Positions 9,200 to 16,698 of a stretch of DNA of 40,782 nt are shown piece after piece. The stretch spans positions 1 to 40,782 of the forward strand of contig CAZQEN010000021.1 in the NCBI GenBank assembly GCA_964591605.1, given 5' to 3'. This stretch comes from CAYLLT01 sp964591605. GTDB taxonomy: Bacteria > Planctomycetota > Phycisphaerae > UBA1845 > PWPN01. A program made the position numbers and the translations under genes. Below the pieces are notes generated by a model that searched no databases, was not told where the DNA came from, and was given only the letters and a program-made list of their open reading frames with translations. How positions within the stretch are numbered: the stretch's first letter is position 1; the number at the start of each line of letters is the position of its first letter.

Positions 9200-9211
9200 A
9201 GTCGCTTGCTT

Positions 9212-9229
9212 TTGTGAAAAAAATCACGT
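9212..9229 (+). promoter_or_regulatory. CRP/HcpR-type site 2
   Basis: TTGTGA-N6-TCACGT has the same half-sites and spacing as site 1. The pair suggests that a CRP/FNR-superfamily redox or nitrosative-stress regulator controls the activator. No such regulator gene is in this window. Confidence 0.55.
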
Positions 9230-9248
9230 AGTATTGTGCGTAGACGTG

Positions 9249-9261
9249 TTGCATCTTGCCA
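9249..9261. promoter_or_regulatory. GCA-N3-TGC dyad, degenerate copy
   Basis: TTGCA-TCT-TGCCA differs from TTGCA-N3-TGCAA at one base. It lies 54 bases before the activator start codon. Confidence 0.3.
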
Positions 9262-9314
9262 CGACGACGGCGTTTTGGGTCGTGAGCAGGCGCGACCTGC
9301 ATGAGTCTGCAGCC

Positions 9315-10682
9315 ATGAGTGCGTTGCCTTACACCGAGACGAGCTTCCATGTTCTGCAATCGATCAGTGCCGGGGTGTTCACGGTTGACCAGGACTGGCG
9401 AATCACCTCCTTCAATCGAGCAGCCGAGCGCATCACCGGCCTGCTGAGCCGTGATGTGATCGGACGGGTCTGCCGCGAGGTGTTTCGCTCGAGCATCTGT
9501 CCGGACAAGTGTGCTCTGAAGTCCACCCTGCAGACCGGCGTACCCGTCTGCAACCAGCCGATCCACATCACGAATGCCCAGGGAGACCGGGTGCCGGTCA
9601 GTATCTCCACCGCGGTTCTCCGGGATGCGGAGGGACGCACGATCGGGGGCGTGGAGACCTTCGAGGATCTCAGCTTCGTCGACGAACTCCGCGGCGACCT
9701 CGACCCGCAGCACACCTTCGTGGACATCATCGGACGCAGTCCGGCGATCACCAAGCTGTTTGCCGTGCTGCCACCCGTCGCGAGAAGCGACAGCACTGTG
9801 CTCATCGAGGGGGCAAGTGGAACGGGGAAGGAGCTCTTCGCCCGGGCGATTCACGTGCTCTCCGAGCGGCGGGATCACCGATTCGTCGCCGTCAACTGCA
9901 GCGCACTCCCGGACACGCTGCTGGAGTCGGAACTGTTCGGGTACAAGGCGGGTGCCTTCACCGACGCGCGGCATGACAAGCCCGGCCGGTTCGCGGTGGC
10001 CGAGGGTGGAACCATTCTCCTCGACGAGATCGGCGACATCTCCGCCGCCATGCAGTGCCGGCTGCTCCGCGTGCTGCAGGAGCGCGTCTTCGAGCCGCTG
10101 GGCTCGGTGACGCCGGTGAAAGCGAACGTGCGGATCATCGCCGCGACCAACAAGGATCTGCGGGCCCTGGTGGCCGCGGGCCGGTTCCGGGATGACCTGT
10201 TCTACCGGCTCAATGTGATTCGCCTGCGACTGCCCGAGCTGCGGGAGCGGCGCCAGGACATTCCGCTGCTGGCCGAGCGGTTCATCTCGCGCTTCAACCG
10301 CATTCAGAACAAGCGGATCGCCGGCCTGTCGGAAGAGGCGCTGGCCATCCTCATGAACCATGACTACCCGGGCAACGTGCGCGAGCTCGAAAACATCATT
10401 GAGCACGCTTTCGTTCTGTGCACCAACGGTCTGATCCGGCCGTGCCACCTGCCGCCCGAAATCGCAGGTGTAGCGGAGGACGTCCCGCAGAGCGACCGGT
10501 CGAACCTGACGCTCAGGGATCTGGAAGCCATCCACATTGCGGACGCCGTCCGCCGCCACCACGGGAACCGGAATGCGGCGGCCGAGGAGCTGGGCATCGA
10601 TCCCAGCACGCTCTTTCGCAAGGTGAAGTCTCTGGGGATCCGGCTGCGGACGTCGCGGGAGGACACGAAGCCGAAACAGTGA
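9315..10682 (+). CDS. PAS-AAA+-Fis sigma-54-dependent activator
   Basis: A 455-residue bacterial enhancer-binding protein. An N-terminal PAS domain (about 10-120) carries Cys53, Cys62, Cys66 and Cys79. The AAA+ domain (about 135-375) has Walker A GASGTGKE (166-173), Walker B GGTILLDEIGD (231-241) and an arginine-finger region FRDDLFYRLN (291-300). A Fis-type helix-turn-helix closes the protein (about 405-440). It should bind upstream sites and drive sigma-54 open complex formation by ATP hydrolysis. The sigma-54 contact loop reads GAFTDA (213-218) instead of GAFTGA, which I recall in a subset of such regulators. The Cys-rich PAS suggests redox or metal sensing. The start 9315 is chosen because upstream in-frame sequence is regulatory DNA; its ribosome site is weak, so an upstream GTG is possible. 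A -24/-12 promoter lies just downstream. Confidence 0.92.
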   Translation: MSALPYTETSFHVLQSISAGVFTVDQDWRITSFNRAAERITGLLSRDVIGRVCREVFRSSICPDKCALKSTLQTGVPVCNQPIHITNAQGDRVPVSISTAVLRDAEGRTIGGVETFEDLSFVDELRGDLDPQHTFVDIIGRSPAITKLFAVLPPVARSDSTVLIEGASGTGKELFARAIHVLSERRDHRFVAVNCSALPDTLLESELFGYKAGAFTDARHDKPGRFAVAEGGTILLDEIGDISAAMQCRLLRVLQERVFEPLGSVTPVKANVRIIAATNKDLRALVAAGRFRDDLFYRLNVIRLRLPELRERRQDIPLLAERFISRFNRIQNKRIAGLSEEALAILMNHDYPGNVRELENIIEHAFVLCTNGLIRPCHLPPEIAGVAEDVPQSDRSNLTLRDLEAIHIADAVRRHHGNRNAAAEELGIDPSTLFRKVKSLGIRLRTSREDTKPKQ

Positions 10683-10737
10683 CATTCGGCGGGCGGCCAG
10701 CCCGATGGCATGACGCCCGGCCGCCGCAGAGAGGCAC

Positions 10738-10750
10738 TTGCAGTTTGCGA
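10738..10750. promoter_or_regulatory. Upstream activator site candidate A
   Basis: TTGCA-GTT-TGCGA is one mismatch from TTGCA-N3-TGCAA. Its centre is 32 bp (three turns) from site B and about 150 bp upstream of the predicted transcription start, a usual distance for sigma-54 enhancers. Confidence 0.5.
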
Positions 10751-10769
10751 CTGCCTGCTGATCAGAACG

Positions 10770-10782
10770 TTGCATTCTGCAA
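10770..10782. promoter_or_regulatory. Upstream activator site candidate B
   Basis: TTGCA-TTC-TGCAA is a perfect inverted repeat, about 120 bp upstream of the predicted start from the promoter at 10871-10885. With site A it probably binds the Fis domain of the adjacent activator. Confidence 0.55.
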
Positions 10783-10870
10783 GTCCGCACGGGAGGGTCA
10801 GCGGAACGCGCGTGGTGTAAATCGTTTCCGTACACCGATTTGGCGATTCAGGCCGCGGAGGCCTGCCCCC

Positions 10871-10885
10871 TGGCACGGTTTCTGC
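10871..10885 (+). promoter_or_regulatory. Sigma-54 (-24/-12) promoter
   Basis: TGGCACG-GTTT-CTGC matches the consensus TGGCACG-N4-TTGC with all seven -24 bases and three of four -12 bases. GG (10872-10873) and GC (10884-10885) are exactly ten bases apart. Transcription should start near 10896, about 100 bases before the NifX-like gene. Confidence 0.8.
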
Positions 10886-10999
10886 CTCTTGCGGGTGATG
10901 TCTGAGTCGCGGTGGCGTGACAGGCGAAGCGTGATTCGAGCGTGGGAAGGTGCGGCGTGTCGGCATGGTTTGCCGGACGCGTCGTGAGGGTGACAGGGG

Positions 11000-11377
11000 A
11001 TGATCGTTGCGATCGCATCCGATGATGGCATGACCGTCGCGGAGCATCCCGGGCGGTGCGGGGGCTTCGTGGTCTTTGAGGTCGGGCCGTCGAGCGCCGT
11101 GCGGGTGGGCTATCGCAGCAACGCCTGCTGCGGATCTGGCGGCGGGTTTGCCGGCGGTCAGCGGCTCTCGCCGAATCAGAGAGACGCGTACCAGTCGCTG
11201 GTGGAGGGTCTGTCGGACTGCAACGCGCTGGTTTCGCACCAGATGGACGACGGACTGCTGCGGGCACTCCAGGACAGCGTGATCGACGCCTACATCTGCC
11301 ACGAGGAGAACGTCGATCAGGCCGCCCAGTCGCTCGCGCAGGGGCATTTGCGGAAAGTGAAAGGCAGGATGAGCTGA
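11000..11377 (+). CDS. NifX/NafY-like iron-molybdenum-cofactor-binding domain protein
   Basis: A 125-residue protein of the dinitrogenase FeMo-cofactor biosynthesis family (NifX/NifY/NifB C-terminal type). It opens with MIVAIASDDGMTVAEHPGRCGGFVVFEV, the family's beta-alpha-beta start with the conserved 'GxCxxFxVFEV'. Family members bind metal clusters and hand them over. Here there are no nitrogenase genes, so a role in metal-cluster handling for the downstream iron-sulfur protein, or a small redox-sensing partner, is inference. Residues 40-50 carry YRSNACCGSGGG with adjacent cysteines. It is the first gene after the sigma-54 promoter, with GAGGGTGA at 10986-10993 as ribosome site. Its stop is one base before the next ATG, so translation is coupled. 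Confidence 0.75.
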   Translation: MIVAIASDDGMTVAEHPGRCGGFVVFEVGPSSAVRVGYRSNACCGSGGGFAGGQRLSPNQRDAYQSLVEGLSDCNALVSHQMDDGLLRALQDSVIDAYICHEENVDQAAQSLAQGHLRKVKGRMS

Positions 11378-11378
11378 G

Positions 11379-12524
11379 ATGCAGATGGACCGGAGCACAA
11401 CGGACAACGGGGATTCAGCCGCTGCCACCGGGACGGCTCCGACGCAGGAAGCGATGGCGACGAACCGCCGCGGCTTCCTCAAGCTGATCGGAGTGGTGGG
11501 AGCGGCGGGGGCCACCGGCGCGGTCGGCGTGAAGACCGCCCGGGCCGAGAGCCACGGCGGGTCTTTCGACGACACGTGGGCGATGCTGACGGATCTCACC
11601 CTCTGCATCGGTTGCCGCAAGTGCGAATTCGCCTGCAAGCAGACGAACGGATTCCCCACGCAGCCGCTGGAGTCGTTCGAAGACAAGACGGTCTTCGAGC
11701 AGAAGCGGCGAATCGCCGCGGATGACGTCACCTTCGTCAACCGGTTCGAGCCGAAAAAACCGGCCGAGGCGGTCCAGGAGACGGCTCCGGCCGGCTCACG
11801 ACCGGCTGCCCGCCAGGCGGGCCCCGACGACACCGTCTACGTCAAGCGACAGTGCATGCACTGCAACGAGCCCGCGTGCGTATCCGCATGTCCGGTGGGG
11901 GCCATTCGCAAGACCGCCCAGGGCCCGGTGGTCTACCGGGCCCGCAAGTGCATCGGCTGCCGCTACTGCATGATGGCGTGCCCGTTTTCAATGCTCGGTT
12001 ACACCTATGACGATCCGCTCACGCCGGTCGTGCGCAAGTGCTCGATGTGTTTCGACACCATCATCCGGAAGGGCGGCGTGCCGGCGTGTGTGAAGATCTG
12101 CCCTGTCGAGGCGATCACCTTCGGCAGGCGGGGCGAACTCATCGCGCTGGCCCGCGAGAGGATCCGCAGCAATCCGGACAGGTATGTGGACCACATCTAC
12201 GGGGAGTCTGAGGTGGGTGGCACGAGTGTGCTGTACGTGGCGCCCAGAGGGTTCGACGAGCTGGGTTTCCGTACGGACCTGGGCACGACGCCGCTTCCCG
12301 AGCTCAGCGGCCGGTTCATGTCGATCGTCCCGTTCGTGGTGACCGCCTGGCCGGCGGTGTTGCTGGGCGTCTACTCGCTGACGAAGCGTCGGAAACATGA
12401 AGCCGGACAGCATTCGGTGCAGCCGGGACACCACGCGTCGTGCGATGGCGATGCCGCGAAGGGAACGAAGGCGGGGCCGCAGCGCCCACCGATGCACGGT
12501 GAAGGCCCGGCGAAGGGAGCGTAA
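11379..12524 (+). CDS. Tat-exported 4x[4Fe-4S] ferredoxin subunit (HybA-like)
   Basis: 381 residues. A twin-arginine signal (NRRGFLKLIGVVGAAGA, RR at 30-31) leads to a periplasmic four-cluster ferredoxin. Cys groups are 76/79/82/86, 159/162/167/171, 191/194/197/201 and 221/224/237/241, the arrangement of HybA/DsrO-type electron-transfer subunits. A C-terminal transmembrane helix (about 314-335) followed by a basic, His-rich tail fits HybA. The protein should pass electrons between the NrfD-type quinone subunit and a periplasmic partner, here probably the 27-heme cytochrome. An alternative start at 11454 (MATNRRGF, with AGGA upstream) would give a more usual Tat peptide. Its stop is three bases before the next GTG. 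No hydrogenase or molybdopterin subunit is nearby, so the complex resembles cytochrome-linked NrfD modules rather than a hydrogenase. Confidence 0.9.
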   Translation: MQMDRSTTDNGDSAAATGTAPTQEAMATNRRGFLKLIGVVGAAGATGAVGVKTARAESHGGSFDDTWAMLTDLTLCIGCRKCEFACKQTNGFPTQPLESFEDKTVFEQKRRIAADDVTFVNRFEPKKPAEAVQETAPAGSRPAARQAGPDDTVYVKRQCMHCNEPACVSACPVGAIRKTAQGPVVYRARKCIGCRYCMMACPFSMLGYTYDDPLTPVVRKCSMCFDTIIRKGGVPACVKICPVEAITFGRRGELIALARERIRSNPDRYVDHIYGESEVGGTSVLYVAPRGFDELGFRTDLGTTPLPELSGRFMSIVPFVVTAWPAVLLGVYSLTKRRKHEAGQHSVQPGHHASCDGDAAKGTKAGPQRPPMHGEGPAKGA

Positions 12525-12526
12525 GC

Positions 12527-13789
12527 GTGGCAGGGTGTGATACTGATACGGTGGTCTCTCGACCTCATGCGATGCCGGGGACGGTTCACCCGCCGCTTCA
12601 CCCCCGACGGGGATGGCTGTCGGACCTGTTGTTCATGGGCATGTCGCCGCGCGCCTACCTGCGTTCGCTGGTCACTCCGTTCAACGCGGTCGCCGCTCTC
12701 CTGCTGAGCATCGGGGTTCCCGTGGCCTGCTACCGGCTGATCTACGGGCTGTCGGCGGCGACCAACCTGACCAACGATTATCCCTGGGGATGGTGGATCG
12801 GGTTTGAAATGCTCTGCGGAGTGGCCCTGGCGGCCGGTGGTTTCGTGGTCGCTGGCAGCGTTCACCTCCTGAACCTCGAGCGTTACGAGCGGTTCGTCCG
12901 CCCGGCGATTCTGGCCGCACTGCTGGGCTACATCGTGTACGCAACCGGCCTGCTGATGGACCTGGGCCGCCCGTGGTTCATCTGGCATCCGATGATCTAC
13001 TGGCAGCACCATTCCGTGCTGTTCGAGGTCTCGTGGTGCGTCATGCTCTACCTGAGCGTGCTGTGCCTCGAGTTTCTGCCCGTGGTGTGCGAGCGGTTTC
13101 GTTGCGAGCGCACCCTCCGACTCCTGCGCCGCATCATGATCGTGGCGATCGTGCTGGGCGTCACCTTCTCGACGATGCACCAGAGCTCGCTGGGCGGCCT
13201 GTTCCTCATCATGCCGGATAAGATCCACCCGCTGTGGTATTCGCCCTTTATTCCGCTGTTCTTCTTTGTTTCCGCGGTGATCACCGGCGTCTCGATGGGG
13301 ATCGTCGTCAATATGCTGTCGCGCCGGGCGTTTCCCGCCCAGATGGCCGATCAGGACCCGGCCGAAGCCGATCGGCTGATCCTGGGACTGGGCAAAGTCT
13401 CGTGCGTGGCGCTGCTGGTGTATTTCGGCCTCAAGTGGGTCGGGGTCGCCGAGGCAGGGCATTGGAAGTACCTGCTCACACCTTATGGTTATCTGTTTTT
13501 CGTCGAGGTGGCGGGCTTTGTTCTTGTGCCCTGCCTGCTGCACGCGTCCGCAGTCTGGACACGCAGCGCAAAACTCACCCGATTCGCCGCGGTCATGACG
13601 GTTCTGGGCGTCGTCCTGAACCGCCTCAACATCTCGGTTGTGGCTTTTCGCTGGAATGAAGAGACGTACTACTTCCCCTCGTGGATGGAGTTCGCGGTGA
13701 CGGGCATGCTGCTCACGCTGGGGCTGCTCGCCTTCCGGTGGGTTGCCAACCGCTTCCCCGTGCTGTGTGAGACTCATGCAGGTGAGTGA
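12527..13789 (+). CDS. NrfD/HybB-family membrane quinone oxidoreductase subunit
   Basis: A 420-residue polytopic membrane protein with about ten transmembrane helices, starting around residue 50 (FNAVAALLLSIGVPVACYRL). Family features include NDYPWGWWIGFE, GLLMDLGRPWFIWHPMIYWQ, MHQSSLGGLFLI and HPLWYSPFIPLFFFVSA. These are hallmarks of the NrfD/PsrC/HybB superfamily, which oxidises or reduces quinones at the periplasmic side. The family carries no heme, so the neighbouring iron-sulfur protein is the expected electron partner. It starts with GTG at 12527 behind GAAGGGAG (12511-12518). The next cytochrome start lies four bases after its stop. Whether it takes electrons from quinol or delivers them cannot be read here. 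Confidence 0.93.
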   Translation: MAGCDTDTVVSRPHAMPGTVHPPLHPRRGWLSDLLFMGMSPRAYLRSLVTPFNAVAALLLSIGVPVACYRLIYGLSAATNLTNDYPWGWWIGFEMLCGVALAAGGFVVAGSVHLLNLERYERFVRPAILAALLGYIVYATGLLMDLGRPWFIWHPMIYWQHHSVLFEVSWCVMLYLSVLCLEFLPVVCERFRCERTLRLLRRIMIVAIVLGVTFSTMHQSSLGGLFLIMPDKIHPLWYSPFIPLFFFVSAVITGVSMGIVVNMLSRRAFPAQMADQDPAEADRLILGLGKVSCVALLVYFGLKWVGVAEAGHWKYLLTPYGYLFFVEVAGFVLVPCLLHASAVWTRSAKLTRFAAVMTVLGVVLNRLNISVVAFRWNEETYYFPSWMEFAVTGMLLTLGLLAFRWVANRFPVLCETHAGE

Positions 13790-13793
13790 ACCA

Positions 13794-16649
13794 ATGAGTG
13801 CCAGGTTCAAATCGCGATGGATGTCGAAAGGGGCGGGGCTGGTCCTGCTGCTGGCGGCCGGACCCGTGTGGTCTGGGGTCACGCAGGCCGCAGATACGGC
13901 CGCCGTTCAACAGACGGCGCCGGTCGTCCTCGAGGCCAGTTGCCGTATCTGCCATGAGGGCAGGTATTCCGCCAGACGGGCTCAACGATGCGAACGGTCG
14001 GCGGCCAGGGTCTTGTTCGATCCGTCGACGCATGCCGGGCCGGACGTGATCCTGCTCGATATGCTCAAGGGGCAGAACCCGCAGGAAGACTGGTACGGGC
14101 CCGTCCCGTTCAATCATGCCGCCCATACCGGCATGGCCGGGAGCTGCACGGTCTGCCATCACTACACGCCCGAAGGGCAGGCTCACCCCGAGTGCCGAAG
14201 CTGCCACGAACAGCAGCTCGAACGCGAGGACGTCCGCAAACCCAGCCTCAAAGGGGCGTATCACCGCCAGTGCATGGGCTGCCATCGCGAGTGGGCACAC
14301 GAGGACAGCTGCCACACGTGTCACCTGCCCAAAGGGGACACGAGCGACCGGTTGTCCGCGACCTCGCCGCCGGTCTACATGGCCGAAAAGCACCCCGTTG
14401 TCGAGAGCCCCGAGATCGAGGTGTATCAGACCGAACTCGAGCCGGGGCTGAAGTCTCGCGTGGTGTTCCATCACAAGGACCATGTCCAGAAATACGGCAA
14501 CACCTGCGTCGACTGCCACCAGCGCGACAACTGCACGCGCTGCCACGAGGACATCCCGCGCAGCGTGGCCGCCACGGCTCCGTTTCTGGCGGCGACGGCT
14601 CCAGGCCCGCGGTCCGAGGAGCCGCTCGCCCGATCCCTCCCGGCCAGTGAGGCGGAGGGGGCATATGCTTCCCAGCGCCGGGACGACCACTCCGCACGCA
14701 GGGCCCACACACCGGAGCAGCGTCACCGCGCCTGCGCCGCCTGCCATCTGGTGGAAAGCAAGTCGGCCTGCGGGCAGTGCCACCAGCAGGAGGGGCAGCC
14801 GAAGCCTGAGCCGTTCGACCACGCGTGGACCGGCTGGCCGCTCATGCCGTACCACCAGGGCCTGCGCTGCCGCGAATGCCACCAGCGCGTGCCGTTCAGC
14901 ACGCTCGATGCGAGCTGCGGTTCGTGCCATGCCGTGCCGCTGCTGGCGGCCGACTCGCCCGACCGGCACGTGAACTGCATCGGCTGCCACGACCCGCACA
15001 AACCGTGGTACGAGTACATGAAGAAGGATGCCGCGGCCGACCTGTGCCTGATCTGTCACCGTGACTCGGCGGCCGATTCACACCTGGCGGCCCTGACGAC
15101 CGTGACGTCGGAAGGCCGAAGACCGGACGTAGGCTCGCTCAATGTGGCGACCACCCGGCCGTTCGACATGTCCGGACACCCGGTCGGCTCACCCGGCTAC
15201 AGGCTACCGGAGAATCTGGTTCAGGCGGGCGCCCGGCTGAAGGCCGGCGACAGTAGCCTGCAGTGTCTGGCGTGTCACTCGGCGGCGACGACGAAGTTTG
15301 AGCCCATCGCGTTCGCTGAATCGGGCCCGGACGGGCTGTGCCTGGCCTGTCATCCCGAGCAGCGCACCGTGTTCGGCAGCCTCCACGACATCCGCAGTGA
15401 TCCGCAGTCGCCCGGAACGTGTCGGACCTGCCATCCGGTGCACGGGCCCCAGCGCGAGGCGGTCCGGACGGAAGGCGACCCGGATGGGCGATGCACGGCC
15501 TGCCATCAGGCCCGCGGATGGGGGCAGGCCAAGTCGGCCGGCTCGGTCCCGCACCCCAAGACGGCCTGCACGGAGTGCCACAACCCGCACGAATCGCGGT
15601 TCGGACGGTTCTTGATGAAGCCGGTGACCGAGCTGTGCGTCGGATGCCATACCGAGGAGGGGCGGATGGCCGGCGGACCACACGACGCGACGCGTCATCC
15701 CGACGCGTGGCCCGATCCCGCCGCCGCCCGGCGAGGCGTCTGCCTGGCCTGCCACATCCCCCACGGCAATCAGGCCGACGGCCTGCTCCGGATGGCGCCG
15801 GCGCAGACCGACGCATCGCCCGATGCCGCCTGCCTGGCCTGCCACAAGGAAGCCGGATGGGATGCGGGCGGCGAGATCTCCGTCCTGCATCCGCGCGAGA
15901 TCAGGCCCGATCAGAAGAAAGTGGATCCCTCCCATGTGCCATCCGATGCGGCCGGGCACGCGCGCATGACCTGCAACACCTGTCACGACGCACACGGCGG
16001 CGCGGAGCCGGGCTACCTGACGCGCGGCTCGCCCGGTGAACCGGCCGGACTGTGCCTGAGCTGCCACGAACAGAAGAAGTTCATCAGGCACACCGGGCAC
16101 TCGACGGAGAGCTTCGTGAAGCTGGGTTTTGACGCCGCCGCCTGCCGGCCCTGTCATGCGATGCATGCCCGCCGCGACCGGGCGTTCGGGCAGATGCTCT
16201 CCCCGCGCTTCCTGAAGGAGTTGGAGGGCGGCAAAGCGAATGTGCCGGGCGACGGGGCGCTGTGCCTGGCCTGCCACCACGCCAACGGTCCGGCGCCGAT
16301 GCCCGCGGTGGCCGCCCATCCGACGGTGGCCATTCACAATACGGTCGCCCCCGATGCACCGGGCTATCTGCCCCTGTTCGACGACAGCGGACATGTGAGC
16401 GCGGACGGCCACATCACCTGCCGTACGTGTCACCTCTCACACGGGCGTCTGGACCTCCTCCAGCTCGCGGAGAACAACGACACGATGTCCGAGCAGGACC
16501 GCCGGGTGATGCGGGTGAACGTGCGCAGCTTCGTCGCCCCCAACATCTGCACGCAATGTCACGGCCAGGAGGGCCGTCTGCGGTTCCTGATCTTCCACGA
16601 TGCCTCTCAACGGGGGAAACTCCCGCCCGTGGTCACGCAGCCGCGGTGA
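13794..16649 (+). CDS. 27-heme periplasmic c-type cytochrome
   Basis: About 951 residues with a signal peptide (MSARFKSRWMSKGAGLVLLLAAGPVW). I count 27 CxxCH motifs, from CRICH to CTQCH, many in the paired 'CxxCH...CxxCHxxH' pattern of the cytochrome c3/doubled-CxxCH superfamily. No CxxCK or other catalytic heme site of nitrite or hydroxylamine enzymes is seen, so it is read as an electron wire. The C-terminal 110 residues (PGYLPLFDD...CRTCHLSHGRLDLL...APNICTQCHGQEG) are clearly related to the end of the 20-heme protein encoded convergently. The start 13794 has AGGTGAG upstream and follows the NrfD gene by four bases, so it should accept electrons from the FeS/NrfD module. It could also span to the outer membrane; location beyond the periplasm is inference. 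Confidence 0.92.
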   Translation: MSARFKSRWMSKGAGLVLLLAAGPVWSGVTQAADTAAVQQTAPVVLEASCRICHEGRYSARRAQRCERSAARVLFDPSTHAGPDVILLDMLKGQNPQEDWYGPVPFNHAAHTGMAGSCTVCHHYTPEGQAHPECRSCHEQQLEREDVRKPSLKGAYHRQCMGCHREWAHEDSCHTCHLPKGDTSDRLSATSPPVYMAEKHPVVESPEIEVYQTELEPGLKSRVVFHHKDHVQKYGNTCVDCHQRDNCTRCHEDIPRSVAATAPFLAATAPGPRSEEPLARSLPASEAEGAYASQRRDDHSARRAHTPEQRHRACAACHLVESKSACGQCHQQEGQPKPEPFDHAWTGWPLMPYHQGLRCRECHQRVPFSTLDASCGSCHAVPLLAADSPDRHVNCIGCHDPHKPWYEYMKKDAAADLCLICHRDSAADSHLAALTTVTSEGRRPDVGSLNVATTRPFDMSGHPVGSPGYRLPENLVQAGARLKAGDSSLQCLACHSAATTKFEPIAFAESGPDGLCLACHPEQRTVFGSLHDIRSDPQSPGTCRTCHPVHGPQREAVRTEGDPDGRCTACHQARGWGQAKSAGSVPHPKTACTECHNPHESRFGRFLMKPVTELCVGCHTEEGRMAGGPHDATRHPDAWPDPAAARRGVCLACHIPHGNQADGLLRMAPAQTDASPDAACLACHKEAGWDAGGEISVLHPREIRPDQKKVDPSHVPSDAAGHARMTCNTCHDAHGGAEPGYLTRGSPGEPAGLCLSCHEQKKFIRHTGHSTESFVKLGFDAAACRPCHAMHARRDRAFGQMLSPRFLKELEGGKANVPGDGALCLACHHANGPAPMPAVAAHPTVAIHNTVAPDAPGYLPLFDDSGHVSADGHITCRTCHLSHGRLDLLQLAENNDTMSEQDRRVMRVNVRSFVAPNICTQCHGQEGRLRFLIFHDASQRGKLPPVVTQPR

Positions 16650-16698
16650 GCCTGCTCCAGGGCCGGTCCTTCGTGTCCGGCGATCCTTTCGGATCCGG

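Larger units (their letters stand above)
8441..9314. other. Long regulatory/gene-free region before the sigma-54 activator
   Basis: About 870 bases without a convincing gene. Frames on both strands exist but lack family signatures. The first 700 bases show nothing distinctive. The last 150 bases are AT-richer and hold two CRP/HcpR-like dyads (9182-9199, 9212-9229) and two GCA-N3-TGC dyads (9164-9176, 9249-9261), so this end is the promoter region of the activator gene. Confidence 0.55.
10683..10999. other. Intergenic control region of the NrfD operon
   Basis: 317 bases holding two TTGCA-N3-TGCAA-type dyads, a sigma-54 promoter and an intervening dyad GGTGTA(10814-10819)/TACACC(10831-10836). 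The order upstream sites, spacer, -24/-12 promoter is that expected of an enhancer-dependent operon. Confidence 0.7.

Noticed and set aside
9126..10835. A 569-codon minus-strand open frame
   Set aside because: It is antisense to the sigma-54 activator, whose AAA+ motifs are unmistakable. The antisense product has no family features.
11000..16649. A DsrMKJOP or hydrogenase-2 complex
   Set aside because: The FeS and NrfD subunits resemble HybA/HybB and DsrO/DsrP, but there is no hydrogenase, DsrK or DsrM subunit. The partner here is a 27-heme cytochrome.
16650..16698. Bidirectional terminator between the convergent cytochrome genes (GATCC-TTTC-GGATC at 16682-16695)
   Set aside because: Only a 5-bp stem and no T-tract on either strand. 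It may act in termination, but the evidence is too weak to list.
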